From the NCBI GenBank assembly GCA_964456445.1, contig CAYWBI010000045.1:1-23591 (forward strand): a stretch of DNA of 23,591 nt. Reading direction: 5' to 3'. This document shows, piece by piece, positions 1 through 9,000 of this stretch. Below the pieces are notes generated by a model. The model ran no database searches. It saw only the letters and a list, made by a program, of their open reading frames with translations, and had not been told where the DNA came from. The number at the start of each line of letters is the position of its first letter. Within the stretch, counting starts at the first letter, position 1. This DNA comes from CAYWBI01 sp964456445 (GTDB lineage Bacteria; Calditrichota; Calditrichia; Calditrichales; J004). Made by a program: the position numbers and the translations under genes.

Positions 1-59
1 TCGAATTACTTTAAAGTGGCATTCTGAACGGAGTCGCCAAAGTTATAAAAGGAGAATTG

Positions 60-1142
60 ATGTATGTTGTTATAATGGCCGGTGGTTTGGGGACAAGGTT
101 TTGGCCCCGCAGCCGGAAGGATATGCCAAAACAATTACTCAAAATTGTTGGTGATTCAACGATGATCCAGCAAACCTATGATAGAATAAAAGATTTAACA
201 GATCCCGGCAAAATTTTGATTATAACCGGGGAAAACTTGCGGGAACCTATCCAGCGCCAATTGCCCGAAGTACCGAATGAGAATATCATTGCCGAACCTA
301 TCGGCCGGAACACAGCCCCCTGCATTGCACTTGCCGCTTCAATCATAAAAAGCCGTTCAAGTGATCCAAAAGAAACAATGGTCGTTTTGCCCTCGGACCA
401 TTTAGTGAACCCGAAACATGAATTTCAGATGGTTTTAAAGGCAGCTGTGGCCTATGCCATACAAACATCCATGTTGGTTACCCTTGGCATCAAACCGTTA
501 TATGCCGAGACGGGATATGGTTACATCCAATTGGGTGAGCGGGACAGCACTGAAAATAAAATAAATATTTTTAAGGTAAAAACATTTGCTGAAAAACCAA
601 ATACGGAAACCGCGAAACGCTTTATTGAAAGTGGCGACTTTTATTGGAACAGCGGTATATTTGTTTGGACAATTGATCGGATTCTGACGGAATTTGAAAA
701 ACAAATGCCAGATTTATATGATTACATCCCCTTTTTAATCGAACATGCCGGAACGCAACAAATGGATCAAGCCATTGAAAAGGTATATGGCTCTGTCAAA
801 TCGGAATCGATTGATTATGGAATTATGGAGAAGGCTAAGGACGTGGCTGTTGCCGAATGTATGTTCGCCTGGAACGATGTTGGCTCTTGGGAGGCGGTTT
901 ATAAGCTTGCTGCTAAGGACAAAGACAAGAATGTCATATTAGATGGCAGGCCCTTTTTTGTGGATTCGAGCAATAACCTGTTCTACTCAGAAAGTAAAAA
1001 ACTTATTGCTGCTATCGATATTGAAAATATTGTTTGTGTTGAAACCAAAGATGCCATCTTGCTCTGTAAAAAGGATAAATCACAAAGGGTAAAAAACATT
1101 GTTGACCGCCTAAAAATAAAAGATATGGATAGCTACCTCTAG
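60..1142 (+). CDS. manC: Mannose-1-phosphate guanylyltransferase (single-domain ManC/GMP type)
   Basis: Makes GDP-mannose from GTP and mannose-1-phosphate in the cytoplasm, feeding polysaccharide, O-antigen or glycosylation pathways. The N-terminus carries the nucleotidyltransferase signature GGLGTRFWPRSRKDMPKQ. It is followed by EPIGRNTAPCIALAA, LPSDH, FAEKPNTETA, YWNSGIFVW, IDYGIMEKA and WNDVGSWEA, all typical of the family. At about 360 residues it is the short form without the phosphomannose isomerase domain of bifunctional ManC/AlgA. I chose ATG at 60 over the in-frame TTG at 57 because AAGGAG at 49-54 sits five bases upstream. Bases 1-56 hold no complete gene; one frame reaches a stop at 25-27 and could be the end of an upstream gene, which cannot be judged here. 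No other sugar-nucleotide gene follows. Family assignment is secure; the pathway served is unknown. Confidence 0.95.
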   Translation: MYVVIMAGGLGTRFWPRSRKDMPKQLLKIVGDSTMIQQTYDRIKDLTDPGKILIITGENLREPIQRQLPEVPNENIIAEPIGRNTAPCIALAASIIKSRSSDPKETMVVLPSDHLVNPKHEFQMVLKAAVAYAIQTSMLVTLGIKPLYAETGYGYIQLGERDSTENKINIFKVKTFAEKPNTETAKRFIESGDFYWNSGIFVWTIDRILTEFEKQMPDLYDYIPFLIEHAGTQQMDQAIEKVYGSVKSESIDYGIMEKAKDVAVAECMFAWNDVGSWEAVYKLAAKDKDKNVILDGRPFFVDSSNNLFYSESKKLIAAIDIENIVCVETKDAILLCKKDKSQRVKNIVDRLKIKDMDSYL

Positions 1143-1268
1143 TTGCGATCCGGCTTTTATGAAGCATAAGCACGGATTGGCTTTTGTTGGGATAATAGTT
1201 TCTTACACACTGTAGTAAAAATCCTTCATCATTTACACGGGCATAGCTACAGCACATTTTTCTGCTAA

Positions 1269-1607
1269 GGGAATGTCAAGCCAACAATCTACAGGCGCCA
1301 CATAGCTGAAGATTTAAATAAATTTCAGGCTGCATCCAATGTGGGTAAACTTATGGTAAAAAGATTGCTTGCGGGTAAAAAGAGTATAAATGGACTATTA
1401 CTAATCCATGTTAGACCATGGCGACGACTATCGAACAACAAAAGGAACATGATGAAATTATTCAAGGCTAAGCTTGTATAATCGAAATGTTTTCCAATGG
1501 AACAGCGGAGAGAAGGGCTTGTAGCAGAGGTTTTTAAAACAATTTTAACCATTTATGCAGATGCGCTTGAAATTGTTAATTTTATTAACGACATTTGTTT
1601 AAAATAA
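1269..1607 (+). pseudogene. Possible decayed small gene in the manC downstream gap
   Basis: The gap 1143-1619 has no clear gene. However, one + frame stays open from 1269 to the TAA at 1605-1607 except for a single TAA at 1479-1481, giving about 112 codons with one internal stop. The first in-frame ATG is at 1353 and another follows the stop at 1497. The second half predicts an amphipathic helix (EGLVAEVFKTILTIYADALE). I do not recognise the protein. No convincing ribosome-binding site precedes either ATG. The frame ends 12 bases before the next gene, as an upstream operon partner might. It could equally be a chance open frame in noncoding DNA, or two tiny genes. The part at 1143-1268 shows nothing I can name. 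Confidence 0.25.
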
Positions 1608-1619
1608 AATTCCTGGACT

Positions 1620-1871
1620 ATGACCGACGATCAAAAACTTCAAAAACTTATTTTGTATTTAGAAAATCATGAAATTCCCGTCAAGACAGACCGGGGAAAT
1701 TTTCGTGGAGGAATTGTTCGTTATCATGATGAACAAATTATGTATTTGAACAGACGCCTGGATGCATCTGCAAAGATACGGATCATAACCAATGAATTTG
1801 AACAGCTTCTAAAAGATGAAAACAAGCAACCGGATGCCGAATTTGAGCAGCTACTCAAGGAAATTGTTTAA
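1620..1871 (+). CDS. Small conserved protein of unknown function
   Basis: An 83-residue soluble protein with no signal peptide or membrane segment. The centre, FRGGIVRYHDEQIMYLNRRL followed by DASAKIRIITNEFEQL, resembles a family of short uncharacterised proteins in FCB bacteria. Those have a Gly-Gly-x-hydrophobic-x-Arg strand, a 'hydrophobic-Leu-Asn-Arg-Arg-Leu' strand and a helix with Lys-Ile. I recall the family by pattern, not by search, and know no function for it. The start at ATG 1620 gives the full conserved region, but the ribosome-binding site is weak (only GGA just upstream). The C-terminal tail is acidic and repeats the element EFEQLLK. It stands alone: the next gene begins about 320 bases later, after a field of stem-loops. 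Confidence 0.7.
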   Translation: MTDDQKLQKLILYLENHEIPVKTDRGNFRGGIVRYHDEQIMYLNRRLDASAKIRIITNEFEQLLKDENKQPDAEFEQLLKEIV

Positions 1872-1944
1872 GAAGTATGCAGGAGTATAAAAGTTTAAAA
1901 TGGAAAATTCATTTAGAAACAATCTATGAGTCTGGTCTAAAAAG

Positions 1945-2061
1945 GGGGCTAAAGCCCCAAATTAGGGGTGGGTCGTGTTTTCCCCATCCTAAAGGATGGG
2001 GTTAGTCAAAGTATGTAACTTTATTAAAAACATCTGACTAGCCCTGCCATTTATGGCGGGG
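1945..2061. repeat. Cluster of three GC-rich stem-loops (REP/IS200-like palindromes)
   Basis: Three hairpins with four-base loops lie in a row. GGGGC-TAAA-GCCCC is at 1945-1958. CCCCATCC-TAAA-GGATGGGG is at 1982-2001, a perfect 8-bp stem. CCCTGCCA-TTTA-TGGCGGGG is at 2042-2061, 8 bp with one T-G pair. Around the middle, TTAGTCA at 2002-2008 and TGACTA at 2035-2040 are inverted copies, so the last two hairpins can be bracketed by a longer stem. Similar Gly-rich/Cys-rich-looking palindromes (G-runs and C-runs around TAAA) are known from intergenic REP elements linked to Y1 transposases (RAYT/IS200-IS605), but no transposase is present here. They could instead act as transcription terminators or mRNA stabilisers. 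Confidence 0.6.
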
Positions 2062-2086
2062 AAAAGAAGTTGTCCCTCTCATTATC

Positions 2087-2105
2087 AAGCCCTTTAAGGC
2101 TTTTT
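2087..2105 (+). terminator. Weak candidate intrinsic terminator
   Basis: A 5-bp stem AAGCC/GGCTT (2087-2091 and 2098-2102) with a six-base loop runs straight into a T tract (2101-2105). The stem is short, so this is a weak candidate. It lies between the stem-loop cluster and the PilZ gene. The rest of the gap 1872-2189 holds no other gene. Confidence 0.3.
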
Positions 2106-2189
2106 AGAGTGAACTCATCTATAACAGAAGGTTTGTTTTGTAAAAAGGCATCAATTATTTTCTTTATATTGTGTAAGTCAGGAGGTTAA

Positions 2190-2531
2190 ATGGATTTTGC
2201 AGCTCGTGAATCCCAGAGGATTGATTCAGAAAATTTTGTTTCATATAACATGTTTGATGACCAGGGCCGTATCACATTATCCGGAATTGCAACCACCATA
2301 GACATTAGTCGGACGGGAATGGCCCTAAAGTCTAAAGATGAAATGATCCCAGGGGCAAAGATTGAACTCACAATCGGGGTAGGTGATGATATCGTAAAGG
2401 TAAATGGGCTGATACGAAATCAAACGTCTATAGCAGATACCCCTGCTTTTGCAATAGGGATTGAGTTTGACTTTGTTTCGCATGAGGCGCTGGATAAACT
2501 GGCATTAATTTATCCGGATATTCTTAAGTAG
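2190..2531 (+). CDS. Single-domain PilZ protein (probable c-di-GMP receptor)
   Basis: A 113-residue protein consisting of one PilZ domain, which binds the second messenger cyclic di-GMP and passes the signal to motility, adhesion or polysaccharide machinery. Both ligand motifs are visible: RxxxR near the N-terminus (residues 6-10, RESQR) and DxSxxG as DISRTG at about residues 41-46. They are followed by alternating beta-strands and a C-terminal helix (SHEALDKLALIYP). There is no signal peptide or transmembrane segment, so it is cytoplasmic. AGGAGG at 2180-2185 sits four bases before the ATG and fixes the start. It is apparently monocistronic: stem-loops lie upstream, and about 490 noncoding bases follow. 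Its partner cannot be told from the context. Confidence 0.88.
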   Translation: MDFAARESQRIDSENFVSYNMFDDQGRITLSGIATTIDISRTGMALKSKDEMIPGAKIELTIGVGDDIVKVNGLIRNQTSIADTPAFAIGIEFDFVSHEALDKLALIYPDILK

Positions 2532-2699
2532 ATAGAATGGTCATTTCTCAGTTGCTGTCGTTTATAAAAAAACAGAATAAAAGAATCATTGTCCTTGCTT
2601 GTAAAGAAGTTTGCCAGGATGGGCAAAAGATATAAAAATAACCCTTTATTTGCGGATAAAGCCCTTAAAATTCAAATAGATTACTTTCACTAAAAACAC
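2532..2699. other. Noncoding gap after the PilZ gene with two short hairpins
   Basis: No gene is visible. Two 6-bp hairpins occur: TTTGCC/GGCAAA at 2610-2627 and CTTTAT/ATAAAG at 2644-2661. Neither is followed by a T tract, so neither is a clean terminator, though together they may end transcription of the PilZ gene. Confidence 0.35.
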
Positions 2700-2728
2700 T
2701 TGACAGTTTTTTTTGAATGTAGTATGTT
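2700..2728 (+). promoter_or_regulatory. Sigma70-like promoter of the TonB receptor operon
   Basis: TTGACA (2700-2705) is a perfect -35 box. It is followed after exactly 17 bases, which include a T run, by TATGTT (2723-2728) as the -10 box. Transcription would start near 2735, leaving a leader of about 290 bases before the receptor start codon. This is the best promoter-like sequence I noticed in the window. Confidence 0.6.
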
Positions 2729-2734
2729 TGTACA

Positions 2735-3024
2735 CGAGCCCGGGAAACTCAAACAACCAATCAAACGATCTAATTAATATCCAATATAACTTAATCCAGG
2801 AAACGTGGAGTTTACGTTTGTTATTGCATTAATGGCCGCATCTTTTATACAGAGGCCTATAGCTAAGTTTTATAGTCGTTTTAATTTTAGCTATGGTTTC
2901 AGAATGCAAAAACGGATAAGAACACACTTTCCCGGACAGAGTACAACTACGGAGGGGAATGTATGATAGATTCGTAATATTGTTCTGTTAGTTAATTATT
3001 TATAAATCATTAGGAGGGTTTATT
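2735..3024 (+). other. Long structured 5' leader of the TonB receptor gene
   Basis: From the inferred start near 2735 to the receptor ATG at 3025 there are about 290 bases. A 6-bp hairpin AAACGT/ACGTTT is at 2801-2819. An 8-bp inverted repeat, ATAGCTAA/TTAGCTAT, is at 2859-2866 and 2887-2894 and extends to 10 bp with a T-G pair. A tiny upstream ORF with its own ribosome-binding site is at 2959. I looked for conserved elements of cobalamin, c-di-GMP and other known riboswitches and did not recognise any. The leader may control expression of the downstream outer-membrane genes, but that is inference. Confidence 0.4.
2959..2991 (+). CDS. Possible 10-codon leader peptide
   Basis: The sequence GGAGG at 2951-2955 stands just before an ATG at 2959, which opens a short frame reading MYDRFVILFC and stops with TAG at 2989-2991, 33 bases before the receptor start codon. 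The ribosome-binding site is strong but tightly spaced (three bases). The peptide has no obvious run of regulatory codons. A second frame, ATG at 2904 to TGA at 2964-2966, overlaps its start but lacks a good ribosome-binding site. It could be a translation-coupled leader ORF or chance. Confidence 0.25.
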   Translation: MYDRFVILFC

Positions 3025-6003
3025 ATGTCAATAAGAAAATTACTGTTGTTGTTCTTATTCTTACTCCCCGCGACCATTTTTGCTCAATCAGGTAAGATGG
3101 CGGGTATAGTAACCGATAAGGATTCCGGCGAGCCTCTCGTAGGTGTAAACATTGTACTGGATGGTACGACAATGGGAGCTATGACCGGTATTGACGGTTA
3201 TTATGTTATTTTAAACGTGCCGGTTGGTACGTATAATTTACATGCCAGTTACATTGGTTATAAAGATGTTGTCCTGGAAGGTGTTCGTGTTTCCGCGGGC
3301 GTTACAAATGATCAAAACTTTGAACTAAAACAAACAACCCTGGAATTGGGTGAGGCTGTTATAGTTCAAGCTCAACGTCCTTTGGTAGAGAAAAACGTAA
3401 CACAAAGTTATTCTCTTGTAACTTCAGATGATATTCAATCTATTCCTGTTCGCGGGTTAAATAGTATCCTTGCCCTGCAAGCGAGTGTCGTTCTTCAAAA
3501 CGGCGCTGTCCACATCCGTGGTGGCCGTTCGGATGAAGTCGGTTATTATTTGGATGGTGCTTCTACTTCCAATGCCTTGACCAATACAAATGCCATCCAT
3601 GTTATTCAGGATGCTGTTGAAGAAGTCCAGGTGCTAACCGGTGGATACACCGCTGAATTTGGTGGCGCCAACTCCGGTATTATTCGCTCTCAAATCAAAT
3701 CGGGTACGCCGGACTTTCATGCATCTGTTGATTTCCAAACAGATAAGTTTGCGGCCACCGGTGAAAAGTTTCTCGGTACTTATGCCTATCAGCACCATAT
3801 CGGTGTTGTTTCCTTAAGCGGCCCGATCATGGGCAATAAAATCAAATATTTTATCGCCGGTGAAAATTATTATCAGGGTGACCGTCAGGTTCGTTTCAGC
3901 AAGGGGTATCAGTTTGATGGCCTAATTGATACCAACCCAAGCCAACATGCACATACAGATACGGTTAACATGGTTTACCCGGATGGATTTACACCACATA
4001 ACAAAAGCAATCGTTATGCTTTAAACGGATCGGTCTCTTTTGATTTTAACCCGATCAATTTTCGTATTTCCGGTACCTACAATAACAGCCGCAATTATCT
4101 TGACGGCGCTCCTTGGTTAAATATCCTCGATGACCGCCAAACATATGATGATTTAAATACCTATCTAATTACCGGTAAAATGACCCATGTATTATCGCCA
4201 ACCACTTTTTATGAGCTAAATCTTGGAGCATTTGGATATAATATAGAACGTGGTGATAGTTACTTAGGCAATGATTGGATGTCCTGGTACGATAGTAGCA
4301 AAGTTGCGGCACATGGCGGTACGTACCGTGATGCACATCGACCGGACTATGGGTATCAATTCAATGGTATGCCCTTCGCGCGCAAAGGAACGCCAAGCAA
4401 CTATTACCGTAAATTGGATCAAAGCTATTTCTCCGGTTCCGCTAAATTTACAACACAAATTGGAAGGCACCATGAGATTAGAGCAGGTGTAGAAGCACGT
4501 TCATATAAAGTACGTTCTTTTGCGATTTCACCGAGTGTTATGATTCTTGCCGCCGATACTGCTTATGGAAACGCACAAGGTTTTGATACATACGGTAGTG
4601 CAAACGCCATTCCAGTTGAGAAGTGGATACTGAATAGCGGTGTTGGCTCTTATGGCTATGATATTTATGGAAATTCGATTGACTCCAGGAAAACATATTC
4701 CGATGGAAGTATCGTCCAAGCGCCAAAACAACCGCTTTATGGCGCTCTGTTTGTTCAGGATAAAATTGAATATGATGATTTGATTATCAATGCCGGTTTA
4801 CGTATGGATTACTACGATAGCGATGACCGTACGCTGAGAGACCCGGCGAATCCAAAAATTGTAAATAAAAAGATTCTTGATAGTGAATGGCAATCCGTTG
4901 ATCCATTTGTGATTTTCAGCCCACGTCTTGGTTTCTCTTTCCCTGTAAACGAACGCACGGTGTTTTATTTTCAATATGGGAAATTTGCTCAATTACCGAA
5001 CCTGAACCAAATTTACACATCGAACAATCGATTTAATACTCAAATTGCCATCGGTGGCAACTACTATATAAATCCAATTGGGTATGGTTTGGACCCCGTT
5101 CGCACAACAAACTATGAAATCGGTTTTCGTCGTCAATTATCCGATTTTGCGGCTGTTGATATAACCGGTTTTTATCGGAATATCAAAGGTCAGATTCAGG
5201 TAATTCAACAAAAGGCAAATGCCAGTGCTAAAATCAGTTCCTATGGCCGTCTGGCAAATGGCGACTTTGCTACGACCAAGGGTCTTGAAATAAAAATGAC
5301 TTTGCGTCGTGTAAACAGATTGCAAGCTCAGTTTAATTATACACTGACGGATGCTGAAGGTAGCGGATCGAATAGTACATCATACCGCTCGGCCCTGGAA
5401 CAGGGAACCGCGGTTCCGACTGTAACATCACCTTTGGATTATTCTCAAACCCATCGTGGTACGGTTAATCTTGATTATCGTTTTGGCCGTAATGATGGTG
5501 GAACGGTTTTTGAGCGTTTTGGAGCCAATCTGCTCTTTACTTTTAACAGTGGCCACCCTTATACCTATGTAACGGCCCCTGCCGGTGGACAGGTCAATCC
5601 TTATACCGCCGGTGTGGATTATATGTTCGATACACGCTCCAGAACGGCTTTGGAACCCATTAACTCTTCAACAACTCCGTGGAATTTTTTGGCGGATATT
5701 AGATTAGATAAAACCTTTACCCTTACGGAAAAAATGGATGCCACGATATATATGCGGGTCAATAACCTGTTTAACACCAAGAATGTTTTAAATGTATATC
5801 AAAAAACCGGTAGCGCTTCGGACGATGGTTATTTATCAGATCCGAAGATTTCCGGGCAGAACATTGAACAATTGGGGCAAAGTTATGTCGATATGTATAA
5901 AGCCATTGTATTGGAAAATGGCGGTGCATATCGCAGCCAACTTGGTTTGGAGCTCTATGGTCAGCCGCGTCAAATTTTCTTTGGTGTCAAACTTACCTAC
6001 TAG
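3025..6003 (+). CDS. TonB-dependent outer-membrane receptor with N-terminal carboxypeptidase-regulatory-like domain
   Basis: A 992-residue outer-membrane receptor that would import or handle a substrate using TonB/ExbBD energy. A signal peptide (MSIRKLLLLFLFLLPATIFA, residues 1-20) precedes a CarboxypepD_reg-like beta-sandwich at about 22-105 (GIVTDKDSGEPLVGVNI, GIDGYYVILNVPVGTY). The plug follows at about 120-230 with VHIRGGRSDEVGYYLDG and EEVQVLTGGYTAEFGGANSG. The rest is an Asp/Asn/Tyr-rich barrel ending in the strand FFGVKLTY, with the C-terminal aromatic usual for Bam substrates. AGGAGGG at 3012-3018 lies six bases before the ATG. No SusD-like partner follows; instead the next genes encode a giant secreted protein (41 bases on) and a PorV-like barrel. 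It differs from SusC in length and partner. The substrate cannot be told from sequence. Confidence 0.92.
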   Translation: MSIRKLLLLFLFLLPATIFAQSGKMAGIVTDKDSGEPLVGVNIVLDGTTMGAMTGIDGYYVILNVPVGTYNLHASYIGYKDVVLEGVRVSAGVTNDQNFELKQTTLELGEAVIVQAQRPLVEKNVTQSYSLVTSDDIQSIPVRGLNSILALQASVVLQNGAVHIRGGRSDEVGYYLDGASTSNALTNTNAIHVIQDAVEEVQVLTGGYTAEFGGANSGIIRSQIKSGTPDFHASVDFQTDKFAATGEKFLGTYAYQHHIGVVSLSGPIMGNKIKYFIAGENYYQGDRQVRFSKGYQFDGLIDTNPSQHAHTDTVNMVYPDGFTPHNKSNRYALNGSVSFDFNPINFRISGTYNNSRNYLDGAPWLNILDDRQTYDDLNTYLITGKMTHVLSPTTFYELNLGAFGYNIERGDSYLGNDWMSWYDSSKVAAHGGTYRDAHRPDYGYQFNGMPFARKGTPSNYYRKLDQSYFSGSAKFTTQIGRHHEIRAGVEARSYKVRSFAISPSVMILAADTAYGNAQGFDTYGSANAIPVEKWILNSGVGSYGYDIYGNSIDSRKTYSDGSIVQAPKQPLYGALFVQDKIEYDDLIINAGLRMDYYDSDDRTLRDPANPKIVNKKILDSEWQSVDPFVIFSPRLGFSFPVNERTVFYFQYGKFAQLPNLNQIYTSNNRFNTQIAIGGNYYINPIGYGLDPVRTTNYEIGFRRQLSDFAAVDITGFYRNIKGQIQVIQQKANASAKISSYGRLANGDFATTKGLEIKMTLRRVNRLQAQFNYTLTDAEGSGSNSTSYRSALEQGTAVPTVTSPLDYSQTHRGTVNLDYRFGRNDGGTVFERFGANLLFTFNSGHPYTYVTAPAGGQVNPYTAGVDYMFDTRSRTALEPINSSTTPWNFLADIRLDKTFTLTEKMDATIYMRVNNLFNTKNVLNVYQKTGSASDDGYLSDPKISGQNIEQLGQSYVDMYKAIVLENGGAYRSQLGLELYGQPRQIFFGVKLTY

Positions 6004-6044
6004 AAAATTGTGATAAAATTTGAAACTCAAATGTGAGGTAACAA

Positions 6045-9000
6045 ATGAATCGAAAAATTCTTATGAAATCAATGTTAATAGGGCTTATGGTCCTGTTGTT
6101 GCCCTTGGGTTCTTTTGCAAAAGGCCCGGAACAAACGCAACAACATAATAATTTGGCAAAGACAACGGCGCTGGATCCCGTTCGGACTTTGTGCAATATA
6201 AATAACTGGTCATACTGGTTATACTATGATGGTAAGTCGGGTATTGACCCCGCCGGTAGCAGTGGTGGTGTTTATCCCCGTGGAACGGCAGGGGTAATTT
6301 ATGAAGACGGCGTTGTCTGGGGCGCCAAGGTCAATGGTAATATCCAGGTAGGTGGTTCCACTTATCGTACGGGTACAAGTCCGGTGTTGGATCGGATCTA
6401 CCGTATCCGCGGTGATTGGGCGACCTTGGCCATATCTGCTGTAAAAGAAGATGCCGGCGAGTTTTTTCAAAAGAAGTCTGAAAACGTAACCGATGCCGAG
6501 GCACAGTCCATTATTGATCAGTACAAAAAAGACTGGATGGATTGGCCGGTTGCAGCGGGCGCGCCGTATGTAGATGATACGACACATGGTCAGCTTGGCG
6601 TTTATGATCCGGTATTGGACGATAATGGTATGCCCGACCCTACAAAGGGTGATTATCCAGGTATTGCCAGCGCCGATCAGGTTGTTTTTTATGTGGCCAA
6701 TGATGCGGATGCGGCAACCATGCTCAACTTTGCAGGTTCCGATCCGATGGGTGTGGAGCTGCAGGTAACCATGTGGAGCTATAATCAAAAGAGCGCCCGT
6801 TTGGGACAATTGATGTTTAAGAAGTATAAACTTATCAATACATCCACTACAACATTTGACAGCATGTACGTAGCCCAATGGTGTGACCCGGATTTAGGTA
6901 ACTATTCGGATGACGTTGTGGGCTGTGACCCGAATTTGGGTTTTGCCTTTGCCTATAATGGTGCAGCACATGACGATGCTTTTGATGATTTTGGTTTAGC
7001 ACCCTCGGCCGTGGGATATGACTTCTTTCAGGGTCCTATTGTTGATGGACAAGCCGACCAGGATTTGAATGGTAATGGTGTCCTTGATGACCAAGACTAT
7101 GCAGTATTTAACCTTAAACAAGTTGGACCGGGAAAAATAAACCTGCCGATGACGGCATTCTTGTATTTTTCCGCCGGTAATACGGAATGGAGTGATCCTC
7201 CCCTTGGAAACCATGATGGTACTTTGGAATGGTACAATCTTTTGCGTGGATTTATAAGTACTACGGATGTTCAGAATCCTACACCTTTCACACACCGTGC
7301 AACGGGTGAAGCAACCAAATTCCCGCTTGATGGGGATCCGGCAGCCGGAACAGGTGACCTGGACGGACAAGGCGCTAACTTTGCTCCTGCCGACCGCCGT
7401 ATGGGTCTTGCAACCGGGCCATTTACCATGGCCCCCGGTGATGAACAAGAAGTGGTAGTAGCGGTTCTTGGCGGTAGTGGAAGTGATTATCTCAATTCCG
7501 TTGTACAGGTAAAGGAAACCGATAAACTTGCACAACAATTATATAATGATTTGTTTACCACCATACCAAAAGCGCCGCCTTCACCTCAGGTAGTTGCCGC
7601 ACCTTTTGAGAACCAGATTGTGCTTAACTGGGGAAATGACCTTGCAGCTCTTGACCGTACAGAAAAAACAAAATTTGCCGATAGCGATAGCACCGAATAT
7701 GATTTCCAGGGATATAATATTTATCAAATCTCCTATGGAATTGAGACAAAAATTGTCCGTATAGGCACTTTTGATAAAGTTGATGGCGTTACGACCATCG
7801 AACAACCAAAATTCCTCGAGCAATATGGTGTTACTAAAACCGTTCCTGTTCAGTTTGGTAAGGATAATGGGGTTCAACGTTATTTTGTTATTGATAAAAA
7901 TTACATTACCGGAGGAGACTTGTTTCCCGGTAACACCTATTATTTTGCAGTAACCGCTTACAACTATAACCCGGACCCACAATTGCTTCAGGACAAAACA
8001 TTGGAATCATCGATGATTGTGATTCCTGTAACAACTCAGGGTGATGCACCTGGAAAAAAAGTTACCGGAACAGCAGGCGACACACCGGATGTTACCCATA
8101 GCAGTGGTGGTAGTGATGGTGTTGTAAAAACAATAATAGTGGATCCATCATCCACAACTGGTCATGAGTATTCTGTATTCTTTGCTGTTGATGAAGATAC
8201 TAACTCGGCCACTTTTGGTGAAATGTTATGGGGCTTAAAGGATAATACTACGAGTACGGTTATATTAAATAAACAACCGCAAGCTGCTTCTATTGATGGT
8301 GCAAACGACGCACCAATAGCTGATGGTTTGCAAATTCGCGTTTCTGGACCGTCATTTGGCGTTAAAGCTATTGTTGAAGTTGCAAATGCCGGCGGCCCGT
8401 TGACCGAAGCTGATTATGATGGTGCAGGTACACCTTATGGCGGAAATAATGTTTGGTTAAGCTTAAGCGCTGCTTCCGATGGAAATCGCTTTTATGTGAG
8501 TGCAGGTGGCGGTGATGGTACTTCGGCAACAGCATATGCCCGATATGCGCGGAGTATTGCTAATCTTGGCTCCAATGATGCCGAAATTCGCTTTACTGCT
8601 GATACACTTGATGGTAAGTATTTGTGGTGGTATGATGCTGACGTCTATCAGGACGTTCGTTTTAAGGCCTACGATGTTGGTATTAGTACTTATAGTGATA
8701 CAACGGATGATATCCGTTTACTAACGGGTGGTTATTCAGGTGGAGCTACAGTCGGTGTTTTTGATTTTACTGACACGGATCAAGTTTTTGGCTTCCCTGC
8801 TTCAGATTGGATATATTTACGTAAACCGGCAAATGCTGATGGTACTTATGACAAATTTGATGCTGATCTGACCTCTGGTGCCTTTACTTATAGCTGGTGG
8901 GCTCCAAATTCTTATGAAGTCTTGGCCCGATTGATTTTCTGTGATTTTGGTGGGGGAGGTACATTGCCGGAAGCTGGAACTGTTGTTCGTTTTATTACGA

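Noticed and set aside
1945..2061. CRISPR array
   Set aside because: The palindromes are not direct repeats of one unit and no equal-length spacers or cas genes are present.
2735..3024. Cobalamin or c-di-GMP riboswitch before the TonB receptor
   Set aside because: The conserved boxes of these riboswitches are not visible.
3025..6003. SusC-type polysaccharide receptor
   Set aside because: No SusD gene follows and the plug sequence (IRGGRSDEVGYYLDG) fits the other FCB receptor group better.
6219..6878. Long open frame on the - strand (219 codons) inside the secreted protein gene
   Set aside because: It is antisense to a clear coding region, has no ribosome-binding site or recognisable motif, and its composition looks like a shadow of the opposite frame.
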